A stretch of 21,951 nucleotides of DNA from a virus. Under the pieces are notes generated by a model, which did no database searches, was not told the origin of the DNA, and saw only the letters and a list, made by a program, of their open reading frames with translations. The translations under genes and the position numbers were made by a program. This document shows positions 14,801 to 21,951 of the stretch, piece after piece. Where the stretch lies: positions 1 through 21,951 of IMG/VR virus record IMGVR_UViG_3300018080_000643; one strand, written 5' to 3'. Position 1 is the stretch's first letter, and every line of letters begins with the position of its first letter.

Positions 14801-16034
14801 ATTTATACAAATATTAAAAGGGATATTAACTTTTAATTGGGACACAATAAAAGAAGGCTTTGGCAAAATTTGGAAGGGCATAGGCCAGATGTTGAAAGGT
14901 GTTCTTGTGGCAATTTTTGGACCAATAACAGATCTTGGCCAATTAGCAAGTTCCAGTTTAAAAGCTGTATTTATTAAATTTCCCCTTTGGGCGGGAAAAA
15001 CAATGCTGAAAGCATTAAAATCTGTATTTGTTGATTTCCCAGCTTGGATAGGCGAAACAATAATGGGCGGATTAAATAGTGTATTCGCCCACTTTTTAGA
15101 TGATATGAAAACAGTATTTGTTGATTTTCCATATTGGTTATTTACTTCAATCACAAAAGGACTCAATGATCTGGGTACTTGGCTTTGGGATCATACTATT
15201 GGTGCTCTTATTAATGCTTTGCCTGCATGGGTTAAAAAATTAATGTATCATCGTGAAGGGGAACAATCAACAGTTTCAAAGACTATTGCTGCTGTGCCTG
15301 GTGGAACGGCAATAGGAGGTGTGAACGACGTACTAAAAGGAGATAAAATTAAAGGAGCAAGTAAAATTGCACTTGGTGGACTTGAATTGGGAGCTATGGG
15401 AACGCCGATTGCTCCTGCGGTGGCTGCCTGGAAAATGGCTCAGGGCGTCAAAGGTTTATTTGGATATAAAGAAGGAACCCGAAAAATTATAAAACCGGGA
15501 CTTGGAATTTTACATGAAGGGGAGGCTGTAATTCCTTCTGATTCTCTAAAGGGAATACGAGCAGAAGGTGACGGAGCGTTTGACATCTCTAAATTTTATG
15601 AAACATTAACAACTGCCGGTGGTAGATTTGCAAATAATACTTTGATGGGCATGACAACCCCAGTTGCATCGATGGGTGCAGCCACAGTTGCATCTACAGC
15701 ATTACCAGCAATTCATGATGAAATTAAGAAAGAACAAGCGGGTGAAGAACCCACCACTACAAAAGTGGCAGGCGAAGAATTAAGTGAAATGGTTGCCCAT
15801 TTGAAGAAAAATGTAGATCTTTTAACAGCAATGAATGCTCACTTAATAGAGATGGTTAGCATTATGGGTGAAGGGTCTGAAATTATGCCTTATGAAAATA
15901 ATGGTATAGATGAAGTGCAATCTGGTGCTTCAAAGCCAATTGCACCATCAAAATACCCAACAATAACTGTTGGATTAGCAGCACAAAGTGCAGGCAGACA
16001 AAGCAGGATGGGCCAATCTGCTAGAGCTTATTAA
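8802..16034 (+). CDS. Tail tape measure protein
   Basis: At 2410 residues this is by far the longest gene here. It should set tail length, fill the tail tube and be ejected ahead of the DNA. The first 650 residues are helical and charged. Residues about 680-790 are Gly/Ala-rich and hydrophobic (GAGGIGAIAIGAMSP, GGALVAIAGITAAIGGIVSAF). Residues 860-1060 and 1650-2130 are long runs of hydrophobic amphipathic helices. Two copies of a tape-measure-type motif occur, GGKVPGQG...VHGGELIIP near residue 1130 and KPGLGILHEGEAVIP near 2230. A unit of the form KGLFTLDFxxIKEGF appears four times (see the repeat entry). A coiled-coil segment (about 2325-2355) precedes the C-terminus. I see no peptidase or lysozyme motif. 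AAGGT six bases upstream supports the ATG. At about 0.15 nm per residue the tail would be around 360 nm long. Confidence 0.92.
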   Translation: MADFTVDDLIRGMTAEISQGETVKKSDVAAELQQILDKFVDNFSEKLDSAANLIKSVGDAYKTGFNKKEIKNQAPKLKDVGNMSLQGMTKGFRSALSGGLGSVSSPLDVMSGLMKTVRNLLNVNIKQNDRFVFGSAQHIIIEDIDGKVMKQLRGGEFGAGGAKDTFLSGIKNIGEVGGTAIALKSIFEGALVGEYEFIRGMREIAYQTDALDSSMFNLQGRLRDIGKQVQYTGVNRQKFLTAYMKNLKKGIKSQQQSLKVTQIGLFTGKQLGMDAEATASRFHDWHMQLRLNTGELQVLSGATSEIAKTTGVTGENLEQAVQASDKFMKNLRNSASLSATGAKNMIGMTAAAQKYGVEEQVSSIQQALSSLSDFRRTDAGFRAFLMRAGELAGVAHEVFTTEVMHDPKLGTRFVGGLKKQMDLILKMAPDARGYLSGNILEADLQDIPFEIRQYLNEMTQQLTGGAFKGLGDMQLAIKSTEEGFMSFEERMKKLKTERDQSFRTTQEYMQYQQKIASSTLQKTGQLLNEYNTAITKADKLDLTGKPLEELFAKSGSRFKTEMERSAGAFAELGLAGTSHEEKINGLYKTRFNLVAKMGNEFDVDIKSTSKMMQKALQGPKDKRDSLIREAMTTLNEDLQKIETARQRKLDPVKSLQYRIAEANEIVAKNTGQIMNYLFRTLGAGGIGAIAIGAMSPAVVGAIQNGFGMIGTGFHGAAGGGNLAKGGLTMLGAPFNLSAGGALVAIAGITAAIGGIVSAFKAGKHATDIFNTSLDELTINQKWAAEGAGFLTGALNFLTLGLFKGALGPTGWLTQKLALLFDAFPPLAWAMQTVMIPAKILWGVLKGIGRFIKNVFIGLWNGIKKIFKPFIEIGELVGEIFRDFQEAFGGFGIKAKDTIGIVETIASVLGGIGKGLGWVIEQVGWLIGGLIRIGLIPLKFIIGAICGLVKGILKVIMPIVKSFTKFFKGLGEIIKGIFTLDGKMFIKGLRMALYGAGEFIWEVFVGAITRLPAIFIDLVGGAIKALPKFIKNIGKFMWNTITSALIGLGDWLWSVITKPWQATGEKISGGYTGTNDSEWSSLEGAGKTAKGQIELLLGDEWSLRGQTLGRLEGLGKAAAGATEFLTGWMFEKGGKVPGQGAVPAIVHGGELIIPADYTKKGTAGVLQFLKDRYGNALPHFAKGGVVGVAPDVAAMQFAPMPQPTRDYKTATEGEMPYSPALMNYVSAKQIPMFNQSMTTVTMKGKKHLAELGNVAADVFKNKDISRMTDYARVGMAAAKDHAYRFLQYTRQIEFGNVGKMITGLTKKTAEWGKLTTGTFTKIMKAFTAISKAASGANLIKYGKNIHAVSKRIPILKKAVDLTEQGTKIIARSKFGKTIKDVSQSLGITKASMFPFSAAKMPPTTKAGRFAAAAKTKVIGAAGSAKDWFKGLKVGEVVKQLTPPYINDAIKAIAKPKTAADGGKIAKTITKALTTGKNAAKGISPPVLTKLVTEAASKVKLAKGVATLGKVSRFGGVASKLSGAAGVVGQGAGKILNIPGLSQILGGISGFLERDAATGVFKGQGIAGGIESTILGALTGGADTGSMFSGMLGIKKGGAGDEAMGVLGATGTGALGGAALGTMIAPVIGTSIGAVVGGIGGAVAELYKIMTDAGSPLKKFLDQWAPAVNIIIQPLKHLVVGIQELFGGAWKIIKGLFTLDFKSVGDGIVQMLLSIPKAIFNTVVSIVSAIVKQIFTLPKVFATVLFKLPQLVYNAIAEIFTSLGGMADKMKGPFGEILRAILTPFKIIGQIASAAGGVFGGLFDMVMGLFSFDFNRIKEGFIAAIITLPNMFGNVLGTIGKSLIGVMANVPLYILGMFKKTFIDLPKHLIGSITNGLKRLSDGILAPIFEPIYKAWLDIKGVLMEIIEPFESIFTMLKGAFYKIQEALLNIFQPFFKPLMDAKSSISKIAQLLTPLVSVLKTVLMSLIILVGAFVKIAVTVLKPIIMGLGKIIAGVANNIAGFIQILKGILTFNWDTIKEGFGKIWKGIGQMLKGVLVAIFGPITDLGQLASSSLKAVFIKFPLWAGKTMLKALKSVFVDFPAWIGETIMGGLNSVFAHFLDDMKTVFVDFPYWLFTSITKGLNDLGTWLWDHTIGALINALPAWVKKLMYHREGEQSTVSKTIAAVPGGTAIGGVNDVLKGDKIKGASKIALGGLELGAMGTPIAPAVAAWKMAQGVKGLFGYKEGTRKIIKPGLGILHEGEAVIPSDSLKGIRAEGDGAFDISKFYETLTTAGGRFANNTLMGMTTPVASMGAATVASTALPAIHDEIKKEQAGEEPTTTKVAGEELSEMVAHLKKNVDLLTAMNAHLIEMVSIMGEGSEIMPYENNGIDEVQSGASKPIAPSKYPTITVGLAAQSAGRQSRMGQSARAY
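11697..14895 (+). repeat. Diverged internal repeats in the tape measure gene
   Basis: Four copies of a roughly 28-residue unit fall near 11700-11785 (LGEIIKGIFTLDGKMFIKGL), 13850-13930 (AWKIIKGLFTLDFKSVGDGI), 14196-14280 (LFDMVMGLFSFDFNRIKEGF) and 14800-14890 (FIQILKGILTFNWDTIKEGF). Further on, VFVDFPAWIGE and VFVDFPYWLFT form a second repeat type near 15020-15140. The DNA has diverged, so these are protein-level repeats spread through the hydrophobic half. Confidence 0.6.
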
Positions 16035-16048
16035 ATAGGAAAATAAAA

Positions 16049-16639
16049 ATGCCAAGAAGAACAGGTTCATATCCCAAAGCAACAGATCAACAAGGACAAC
16101 TTGTTGAAATTAAGGATTGCGCTCTAATTATTCCTGGCGCAAAGGCCATTCGTTTTTATAGTATGCCCATTATTCAAGATTCAAAAGGCGCAAAATGGAA
16201 TGATGAGCCTATTATGGGGCGAGCAACACCGCTCACAACTTATTCACATTCAGATATACGAATGATAACTATTGATATACCTTTGATTGCAACAAATAAC
16301 GGAAGCGAAAAAGAACCAGGAAGTTTTTTGTATAATAAAGCAACTCTACGAGCAGTTGAAAGTGCTGCTTATCCGCGAGGAGCAACAAATCAATCTCCCT
16401 ACACGCCCCCTCCTGTTTGCAGATTTAGATGTGGGCAGATGATTACAGGCAGTCAAAATAATCCAATCGAAGGTTTGTGTATGGTCTTAGACAATTATAG
16501 TGTAAAATTTGACACAAATGTTCCTTTTGATCCTGACACTTTAATTCCTTATAAATTTAATATAAGCACAAAATGGCGAGTGGTATATCGAAGCGATCAT
16601 TTGCCTAATCAAGATAGAATATGGCAAATAGGTAAATAA
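16049..16639 (+). CDS. Probable tube-fold baseplate protein (tail tube initiator)
   Basis: The protein has 196 residues. After a short basic N-terminus (MPRRTGSYPKATDQQGQ) it is mostly beta-strand-like. It ends with NPIEGLCMVLDNYSVKFDTNVPFDPDTLIPYKFNISTKWRVVY (residues 137-179). That 'GLCMVLDNYSVKFD...PYKFNISTKWRV' segment has the pattern of the tail-tube/hub fold, where a strand describing the tube axis is followed by a P-x-x-x-x-x-S-x-x-x-V strand. This suits a protein linking tail tube and hub, comparable to T4 gp48/gp54 or the XkdP class. I infer the role from pattern and from its place between the tape measure and gp53-like genes. AGGAAAATAAAA precedes the ATG. It is followed immediately by the next gene. 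Confidence 0.5.
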   Translation: MPRRTGSYPKATDQQGQLVEIKDCALIIPGAKAIRFYSMPIIQDSKGAKWNDEPIMGRATPLTTYSHSDIRMITIDIPLIATNNGSEKEPGSFLYNKATLRAVESAAYPRGATNQSPYTPPPVCRFRCGQMITGSQNNPIEGLCMVLDNYSVKFDTNVPFDPDTLIPYKFNISTKWRVVYRSDHLPNQDRIWQIGK

Positions 16640-16966
16640 ATGGCTAATCTTATTGAAATAACTGATATTAATGCTGCTTCGCTAGTGACCAGTTCAAGCA
16701 GATATATAAGTTCAAATGTTTTAAGATATTCAGAACAAGGATATTTAACATTTGAGACATATAAGCGAAACAAAAATACAACCCCAGAATCCTCTGAAGA
16801 TCAATTTACTTTATTAACAGCAAAATATGAATACAGGCCGGATTTACTTTCATACGATGTCTATGGTTTTCCTGATTATTGGTGGAAGATTATGCAAATC
16901 AACAATATATGGGATGTTTTTGAATTTACTGCCGGTAAGAATATTAGAATCCCACGCAAAATATAG
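16640..16966 (+). CDS. 53: Baseplate wedge protein, T4 gp53-like
   Basis: This 108-residue protein carries the gp53/LysM-like block YRPDLLSYDVYGFPDYWWKIMQINNIWDVFEFTAGKNIRIP (residues 65-105). In baseplate proteins of this family the same order appears: RPD-I-x-x-x-YG-P-xx-WW-I-x-xN-I-D-xx-x-x-x-G-x-x-x-x-IP. T4 gp53 joins neighbouring wedges in the baseplate. Here the protein is shorter than T4 gp53 (196 residues) and keeps mostly the C-terminal module. It directly abuts the previous gene's stop codon, lies just before the hub gene and is eight bases away from it. Confidence 0.75.
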   Translation: MANLIEITDINAASLVTSSSRYISSNVLRYSEQGYLTFETYKRNKNTTPESSEDQFTLLTAKYEYRPDLLSYDVYGFPDYWWKIMQINNIWDVFEFTAGKNIRIPRKI

Positions 16967-16974
16967 GAGATGAC

Positions 16975-18636
16975 ATGCCAGCATACAAACCCAAAGAAAC
17001 ATCTTGTACAGCCTTTTTATCTAGGTGTAAATGTAGTAATCTTAGTCCTCGTTTTGCCAAACCTATATCAGCGGAAGGAATTGCTCCTTGGGTTAAATTA
17101 GAATGTGTTGCTGGATCAGGGCGAATTATTACTGTGGGAAATGAATCTTCAACCATTAAAAAGGGGTCATTAAAAAATTCAGCAGTAATTAAATCTTTTC
17201 ATTATGCTTTTGGTGGCGGACCTAATGCATCAGATGAAGTTACAATAGAAATTTTTGATGAAGAAGGTGGTGATTTTGAAGCTTTTATATTGGATTCTTG
17301 GCCTAAAAATAGAAATATGGAGATAACAATACAAGAGGCTTTTTCAATGAGATTTGAATTTGGATGGACAACAACATACTGTCAGGCAGGTACAGAAGTC
17401 ACGAATATAGGAATTAATTCCAAAGAAGCTGCTCATGTATCACCTAAAAACAATTATGCGATGCCGACAGGAATAGATATTGAATTTGAACAAGGTAAAA
17501 TCAAATTTACTATTCATGCTAATTGGATGCCCGCTATTATAAAGCAGGCTACAACTGATGGTGTTTTTGGAGAAGTGGAAGGACAAGACCGCGATAGAAT
17601 TCCTTTAAAACAAGCTATTAGAATGCTTTTCGGAATGTATCATATAGGTGTTTTATTTTTAACTAGAAAGAATGGGCATGGAGCAAGGGCAGCCGAAGAA
17701 CAATTTAGTGAAAAATTTAACATTGTGCCTAAAATGAATGTTAGTGGTCTATATGAATGGGCTTTTCATGGAAATTATGAAGACATTAATGGAAAACGAT
17801 GGGGGTGGCAACCCAATCAGAGAAATCCAATTGAAGCGGCAAGTGCATGGCTGCAAGGTTACAGAACAACTAATGATAAAGGATTTATCATTAGAACAGA
17901 TAATTCAGTACCCGGAACACCCATTATTGTTTTTTGGGAATCAGGAGAACCGAATTGTAACGGTGAAATGGACACTTCTGCTCCATTAGATTTAAATGTT
18001 GGGACATATATTGTTCATGGGGGAGCATGTAGCCCTGTTATTAAATTTGAGCCTAAAATTACTGTGTTTCCACCAACCATACATCCAGGCAGTAGCATTA
18101 GTGATTCCGGCGGACCTCCTGCTGCTCAAAAAAAACCACACTCAAGAATTTGTCCAACGATTACAGGACGTGGAGAAGGATCAAGTGCGCCAATATCTGA
18201 TGATATTAAACATCAATTTAAAGATAAAGCAGCCGAAGAGCAAGCGACATCATTAGAAGCAAATGAAAAAGCACAACTTATTCATGCAAATGCGGTTACT
18301 GCTGATCTCATTATTCAAGGTGATCCTTTTTATACCAAAATGTTAACGCTTACAAATAGGTATGTCACTATTATTGTTATAAACCCTTTTCATCTACGGG
18401 GAGGTGATAACCAAACGCCTTGTGGCGATTATACAGTGAAACCTCCTTGTAATCCTTTGTTTACTAATAGAAATTGGCTTATTGAAGGGGTAGACCACCA
18501 AATGAAGGAAGGTTCTTATCACACTATATTAAAATTAGGATTGCGAGCACCGGGCATAACAATGGATCAAAACGTACCGTTAGGCGGTGCTGATTCTTGT
18601 GGAATAGATTATTTAAAAGGGAGATTAAAACCTTAA
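16975..18636 (+). CDS. Baseplate hub protein (gp27/gpD-like)
   Basis: This 553-residue protein should form the central hub that joins spike and tail tube. Features seen are beta-rich N-terminal domains (VIKSFHYAFGGGPNASDEVTIEIFDEEGGDFEAFI, residues 64-98) and an Ala/Glu-rich helix AEEQATSLEANEKAQLIHANAVTADLIIQGDP (about 421-452). The C-terminus is NRNWLIEGVDHQMKEGSYHTILKLGLRAPG (about 501-530), the typical final strand pattern of phage hub proteins ('W-x-x-x-GV-x-H-x-x-x-xG-x-Y-x-T-x-L-x-L'). It holds about 11 Cys, including an N-terminal CxxxxxxCxC cluster, unusual for a hub. GGAG seven bases upstream supports the ATG at 16975. The stop TAA is followed directly by the ATG of the spike gene, so the two are probably translated together. 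Confidence 0.7.
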   Translation: MPAYKPKETSCTAFLSRCKCSNLSPRFAKPISAEGIAPWVKLECVAGSGRIITVGNESSTIKKGSLKNSAVIKSFHYAFGGGPNASDEVTIEIFDEEGGDFEAFILDSWPKNRNMEITIQEAFSMRFEFGWTTTYCQAGTEVTNIGINSKEAAHVSPKNNYAMPTGIDIEFEQGKIKFTIHANWMPAIIKQATTDGVFGEVEGQDRDRIPLKQAIRMLFGMYHIGVLFLTRKNGHGARAAEEQFSEKFNIVPKMNVSGLYEWAFHGNYEDINGKRWGWQPNQRNPIEAASAWLQGYRTTNDKGFIIRTDNSVPGTPIIVFWESGEPNCNGEMDTSAPLDLNVGTYIVHGGACSPVIKFEPKITVFPPTIHPGSSISDSGGPPAAQKKPHSRICPTITGRGEGSSAPISDDIKHQFKDKAAEEQATSLEANEKAQLIHANAVTADLIIQGDPFYTKMLTLTNRYVTIIVINPFHLRGGDNQTPCGDYTVKPPCNPLFTNRNWLIEGVDHQMKEGSYHTILKLGLRAPGITMDQNVPLGGADSCGIDYLKGRLKP

Positions 18637-20799
18637 ATGTCATTTTTTTCAATATTACATGAATCACGACAAAGAGTGAGAGCGCTTGAAGAAAAGCTAT
18701 CAGATGAACTCTTCAGTATGGCAAAATTTGTAGGAAGTGTACAACATGGCTCGGATCAAATTCCTCATAGAAATCCGGCTGAATTATCCGTGTATAAAGC
18801 ATGGGTAATTAGCACAGAAGATCCACATTTGCAAGGTAGAGTTCGGTTTTTTAGTCCTTATCTTCACAAGCCGGACATGAATACTCGGGAATATCCTTTT
18901 GCCTCGCCAATTTCATCATACAGTGGTTTTGATGATTCGGGAATGGTGGCTGTGCCCCCAGCAGGGGCAACTATTATGATTATTTTTGAAGCTGGTTTTA
19001 CTAATGCTCCGTATTATTTAGGTTCAATTTGGACTAGAAATAGAGGAAAAGGGGGAGCGAAAATTTGGGATAATATTGTGAACATGAAAGAATATGATGA
19101 TATTCATGACACTCACAGAAAAGGTTATTTTATTGGTCCTGGAGATAATCCCAATGATGAATCACAAGTTTTGCCGCCATGGAATACTGATAATTATCAA
19201 ATGCTTGATCCAGATTCTTTAAGTGATATTGAAACAGACCCGGATGCATGGTTGAGGGCAACCATTCCACATCAGTCAGGCATAAAAAGTATTCAAAAAC
19301 ATATGATTAAAATGGATGATGGCGACCCTAAATGCAATTATCGTTGGAAAAGAATGGAAATTATGTCTAGCACGGGGAATTGGATGATTTTTAAGGACGA
19401 TCATATGCATGAAGGAGGACAATGGGCTCATCCTCAATGTTGTGATAGTTCAAGTGGTGGTTCGGGTGGAAATGCTGATTGTCTTGATGAGAAAGGTGAT
19501 CCCATAGAAAAATTAGGTTCGCCCGGACATTGTGATCCACAACCATTTGTTATTCAAGGGGAATGTAAAAATAAATACTTTAAGCATAAAAACGAATGCC
19601 GCCCTTATACAGGTCCAGGGACGCCTCAAAATAATAAATGTGAACTTCCTCAAAGTGGTGTTCAAATTTTAACTTATGGTGGTCATTCTGCTATTTTTGA
19701 TGATTCTGTTGCTGAGCCCGTAGGTGTACCAAAATGGGAACGATCAATGCAACCTTTTCATTGGGGTTGCAAGAACATGTGTTTAGGAAAAATGTTATTT
19801 AAATCAATGACGGGGCATCGTTTGGAATTGAATGATGAAGAATATCAACTTAATGAAAAATGGTCAACAGTACATGTTAAGGGAATGGAAACGGGGAAGC
19901 CTGGATTAAGAGGTGGTAAAATAAAAGTGGAGGATGGAAAATATGATCCTTGGGATGTAATATCGCTTCCATCTCAAATTAATGAAGATCTTGAGATGGT
20001 TCCTCGCCCTCGTCCATCTAGAAATGGAATTCTTTTATTGACTGCTAATGGGAATAGGGTTGAATTAAATGACGACACACTTCCCGGCGATACAGGGGGT
20101 CCAAATCGTGGGATTACCATGCAAAGTACAAGTAATCACACATTTGAAATGATTGACTTTAATAATGAGCAACCATCTTCAAAAAGAAAAGAAGGGGGAG
20201 TACCCGCCCCAAAAGCAAAGAATGCTTATGTTAGAATTAGATCTGGCTATGGTTTAATGTTAGAAATGATGGATAATTTTTCTCAAGAAGAAATGCAATC
20301 ACAATATGTGAGATTAGTGACACCCCAGAAAGGTTCATGTTGTGGTCCTCATGAAATTAGATTGCAAGAAAATAGTGACAATGAGTGTGGTCAAATATTG
20401 GTACGTGCAGGAGGTGATTATGTACGCACTGTAATGGGCAATGATATGGTTATAGTAGGTGATGATGAAGGTTGTTTGGAACAGGCTGATAAACTTTTAT
20501 TTGTGGTAAAAGGCAAATACATAATAGATGTTCCAAAAGATTTATATTATAATCATGCTGACCAACATATATTCTTTGCAGAAAAACATATTATATTAGC
20601 AGCAGGACGTGATTGTCCACCTGCTGATAATGATAATCCTACTTTTGATGAAATGGGTCCGTGTTTATATCCCGTATTAGTTGGACGATGTATTAAAAGA
20701 TGTCCCATTTTCCCAATGATGTTGCATATTAGTGAAAAATCCTTGAGCGAAAGAGTATTTGCTTCCGCTAAAAAGCCAGATGAATGTTCAGATACATAA
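18637..20799 (+). CDS. Baseplate spike / gp5-VgrG-like protein without lysozyme domain
   Basis: This 720-residue protein should form the trimeric membrane-piercing spike below the hub. Residues about 50-135 are the gp5/VgrG OB-fold: VYKAWVISTEDPHLQGRVRFF, then YPFASPISSYSGFDDSGMVAVPPAGATIMIIFEAG and APYYLGSIW. Later segments repeat a beta-helix-like pattern: GHRLELNDEE, GNRVELNDD, HTFEMIDF, GYGLMLEMMDN and AGGDYVRTVMGNDMVIVG. I see no lysozyme domain between them, unlike T4 gp5. About 19 Cys are clustered around residues 225-390 and again in the last 150 residues (GRCIKRCPIF), which suggests metal sites or disulfides. The next gene begins 26 bases on, preceded by AATAGGTGAATA. Confidence 0.78.
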   Translation: MSFFSILHESRQRVRALEEKLSDELFSMAKFVGSVQHGSDQIPHRNPAELSVYKAWVISTEDPHLQGRVRFFSPYLHKPDMNTREYPFASPISSYSGFDDSGMVAVPPAGATIMIIFEAGFTNAPYYLGSIWTRNRGKGGAKIWDNIVNMKEYDDIHDTHRKGYFIGPGDNPNDESQVLPPWNTDNYQMLDPDSLSDIETDPDAWLRATIPHQSGIKSIQKHMIKMDDGDPKCNYRWKRMEIMSSTGNWMIFKDDHMHEGGQWAHPQCCDSSSGGSGGNADCLDEKGDPIEKLGSPGHCDPQPFVIQGECKNKYFKHKNECRPYTGPGTPQNNKCELPQSGVQILTYGGHSAIFDDSVAEPVGVPKWERSMQPFHWGCKNMCLGKMLFKSMTGHRLELNDEEYQLNEKWSTVHVKGMETGKPGLRGGKIKVEDGKYDPWDVISLPSQINEDLEMVPRPRPSRNGILLLTANGNRVELNDDTLPGDTGGPNRGITMQSTSNHTFEMIDFNNEQPSSKRKEGGVPAPKAKNAYVRIRSGYGLMLEMMDNFSQEEMQSQYVRLVTPQKGSCCGPHEIRLQENSDNECGQILVRAGGDYVRTVMGNDMVIVGDDEGCLEQADKLLFVVKGKYIIDVPKDLYYNHADQHIFFAEKHIILAAGRDCPPADNDNPTFDEMGPCLYPVLVGRCIKRCPIFPMMLHISEKSLSERVFASAKKPDECSDT

Positions 20800-20825
20800 A
20801 GATTAAACCCAACAATAGGTGAATA

Positions 20826-21257
20826 ATGGCAGAAGAAAAATTTAAAGGCGCACCATATCCAATCAACACACACCCTCTTGGATATCTTCACACTCAAACT
20901 GGTTTACACACAATTAAATCAGATTTACTAATATTATTATTGACCAATATTGGCGAGCGAGTTATGTTGCCAGAATTTGGCACGCCTCTTAAGAAATTGT
21001 TTTTTAATCCAAACGATCAAGAAGTTATTGAAGAGGCTCGATCTATGATTGCGGGTGCAATTCAAGCATGGGAACCAAGAGTTGTAATAGAACAAATAGA
21101 TATAAATATAGGATCAAGCGACAGTTGGCAAGACAGTATAAATGAATCCGATGCAATGCAAGATTTAGACCACATTCTAGGTATTAGAATTACATTGTTT
21201 GATCCCGAAGATATACAGTCGGTTCAAGAGTTAGTATTGGAAGTACCATTGGCGTAA
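20826..21257 (+). CDS. 25: Baseplate wedge protein, gp25/GPW family
   Basis: This 143-residue protein matches the gp25/gpW family of baseplate wedge subunits shared by T4-like phages, phage P2 (gpW) and type VI secretion (TssE). The diagnostic stretch is HTIKSDLLILLLTNIGERVMLPEFGTPLKKLFFNPND (residues 28-64), containing the conserved E-PEFG--L--LLF core. A C-terminal beta part (RVVIEQIDI, ILGIRITLF, LVLEVPLA) follows. Family members form the inner wedge and nucleate the sheath by strand exchange with the sheath protein. Length is normal (T4 gp25 has 132 residues). It lies directly upstream of a gp6-like gene, as expected for the wedge module. Confidence 0.93.
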   Translation: MAEEKFKGAPYPINTHPLGYLHTQTGLHTIKSDLLILLLTNIGERVMLPEFGTPLKKLFFNPNDQEVIEEARSMIAGAIQAWEPRVVIEQIDINIGSSDSWQDSINESDAMQDLDHILGIRITLFDPEDIQSVQELVLEVPLA

Positions 21258-21271
21258 TTTGGAGGATTTGA

Positions 21272-21951
21272 TGGCAGTTAATTGTTCTTTTGAAGTCAGG
21301 CCCTATGATGTATCAGAGCCTATTGCAACTACAAATATAGTTAATTTCAATTATACGAACCAAGATTTTTGGTCAATTAAAAGTAGATTAATTAATTTTA
21401 TTAATGAAAGGTTTTCCGACGATTTTAATGATTTTGTAGAATCATCCCTTGCAATTATGTTAATGGAAAATTTTGCTTTTATTGGAGACACTTTAAGTTT
21501 TAAAATAGATCAAATAGCCAATGAAATTTTCATTGACACAGTAACAGAAATTGACAATGCCTTTAGATTATCTAAATTGGTTGGTTTCGAACCTTTGCCT
21601 CCGATAGCATCAAAATCAATGTGGACAGCTATCACTAACAAGGTGTTAACTGAACATTTAACAATTCCCACGCCTTACACAATTGAAAGTGGAACTCCTG
21701 ATGGGCCTATTACAATTGAACTTTTTCCTGCTGATTCTGATAACAATCCTATTTTAGATGAAGACATTGTAATGCCCGCAGGGAAAACTACAATTTCTAA
21801 TATAGTTGGTTTAGAAGGAGTCACAATAGAAGCGTTTTTTGAAGGTGATGGAAGTATTGGGCAAACTGTTTTAATTCCCAATTTGCCGATTATTTATCAA
21901 TCCGTTCGGGTTTATGTAGAAGGAGTTCAATGGGATCAGGTTGAATATTTC
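21272..21951 (+). CDS. 6: Baseplate wedge protein, T4 gp6-like (5' part)
   Basis: The frame begins MAVNCSFEVRPYDVSEPIATTNIVNFNYTNQDFWSIKSRL and runs open to the window edge (226 codons seen), so the gene is cut off. GGAGG six bases before the ATG supports the start. INFINERFSDDFNDF, followed by SSLAIMLMENFAFIGDTLSFKIDQIANEIFIDTV (about residues 60-95), is the N-terminal signature of gp6/gpJ-type wedge proteins. In that signature a helix pair with D-L-F-ID--ANE-F--TA leads into a beta-rich middle. In T4, gp6 forms the inner ring joining the wedges with gp7 and gp53. The gp25-gp6 order is the common one in phage baseplate operons. Confidence 0.85.

Noticed and set aside
1-21951. CRISPR arrays, insertion sequences with transposase, integrase or attachment sites
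   Set aside because: No regularly spaced repeats, no transposase or integrase gene, and no duplicated att-like core seen, apart from the IS-end-like hairpin reported as a low-confidence finding.

Overview
The window reads as part of the late, virion-building region of a large contractile-tailed (T4-like, myovirus-type) bacteriophage. It is AT-rich and tightly packed. Most genes on the + strand abut or overlap by a few bases and have Shine-Dalgarno starts. The right-hand 13 kb is a tail and baseplate module: a 2410-residue tape measure protein, a probable tube-fold baseplate protein, a gp53-like wedge protein, a hub protein, a gp5/VgrG-like spike, a gp25-like wedge protein and the start of a gp6-like wedge protein. 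The host cannot be named. The sigma70-type promoter sequences and SD sites only say 'bacterium'.

Layout: (1) 1-348 is the 3' end of an unrecognised gene. (2) 349-2242 is about 1.9 kb with no convincing protein gene. It holds a perfect palindrome, a series of promoter-like sequences, two RNA elements with exact tRNA acceptor/T-arm ends but oversized interiors, and then about 1 kb of highly structured sequence closed by a strong one-way terminator. This looks like an RNA operon ending in a large ornate RNA of the GOLLD/ROOL kind, an assignment by analogy only. (3) 2243-4972 is a three-gene minus-strand operon: a small coiled-coil membrane protein, a CCA-adding-type nucleotidyltransferase and a GnT-IV-like glycosyltransferase. 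(4) 4973-5104 is a divergent control region whose right side appears to be a split ribosome binding site bridged by a hairpin. (5) 5105-7946 holds a possible small terminase, an unknown 438-residue protein and three small proteins with MKTF/MNTF-type N-termini, ended by a terminator. (6) 8167-21951 is the tail and baseplate module.

How the parts may work together: the nucleotidyltransferase faces the tRNA-like RNAs, which do not encode CCA, so it could supply or maintain their 3' ends. It also starts with the same MKTFxE(F/Y) motif as three small proteins downstream. That motif resembles the capsid-targeting N-terminus of T4 internal proteins, so some of these proteins may be packaged and injected. 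The baseplate genes fit a conventional contractile injection machine with an unusually long tail.

The strongest candidates for something undescribed are the two tRNA-ended RNAs, whose acceptor stems covary with each other, and the large RNA behind them.
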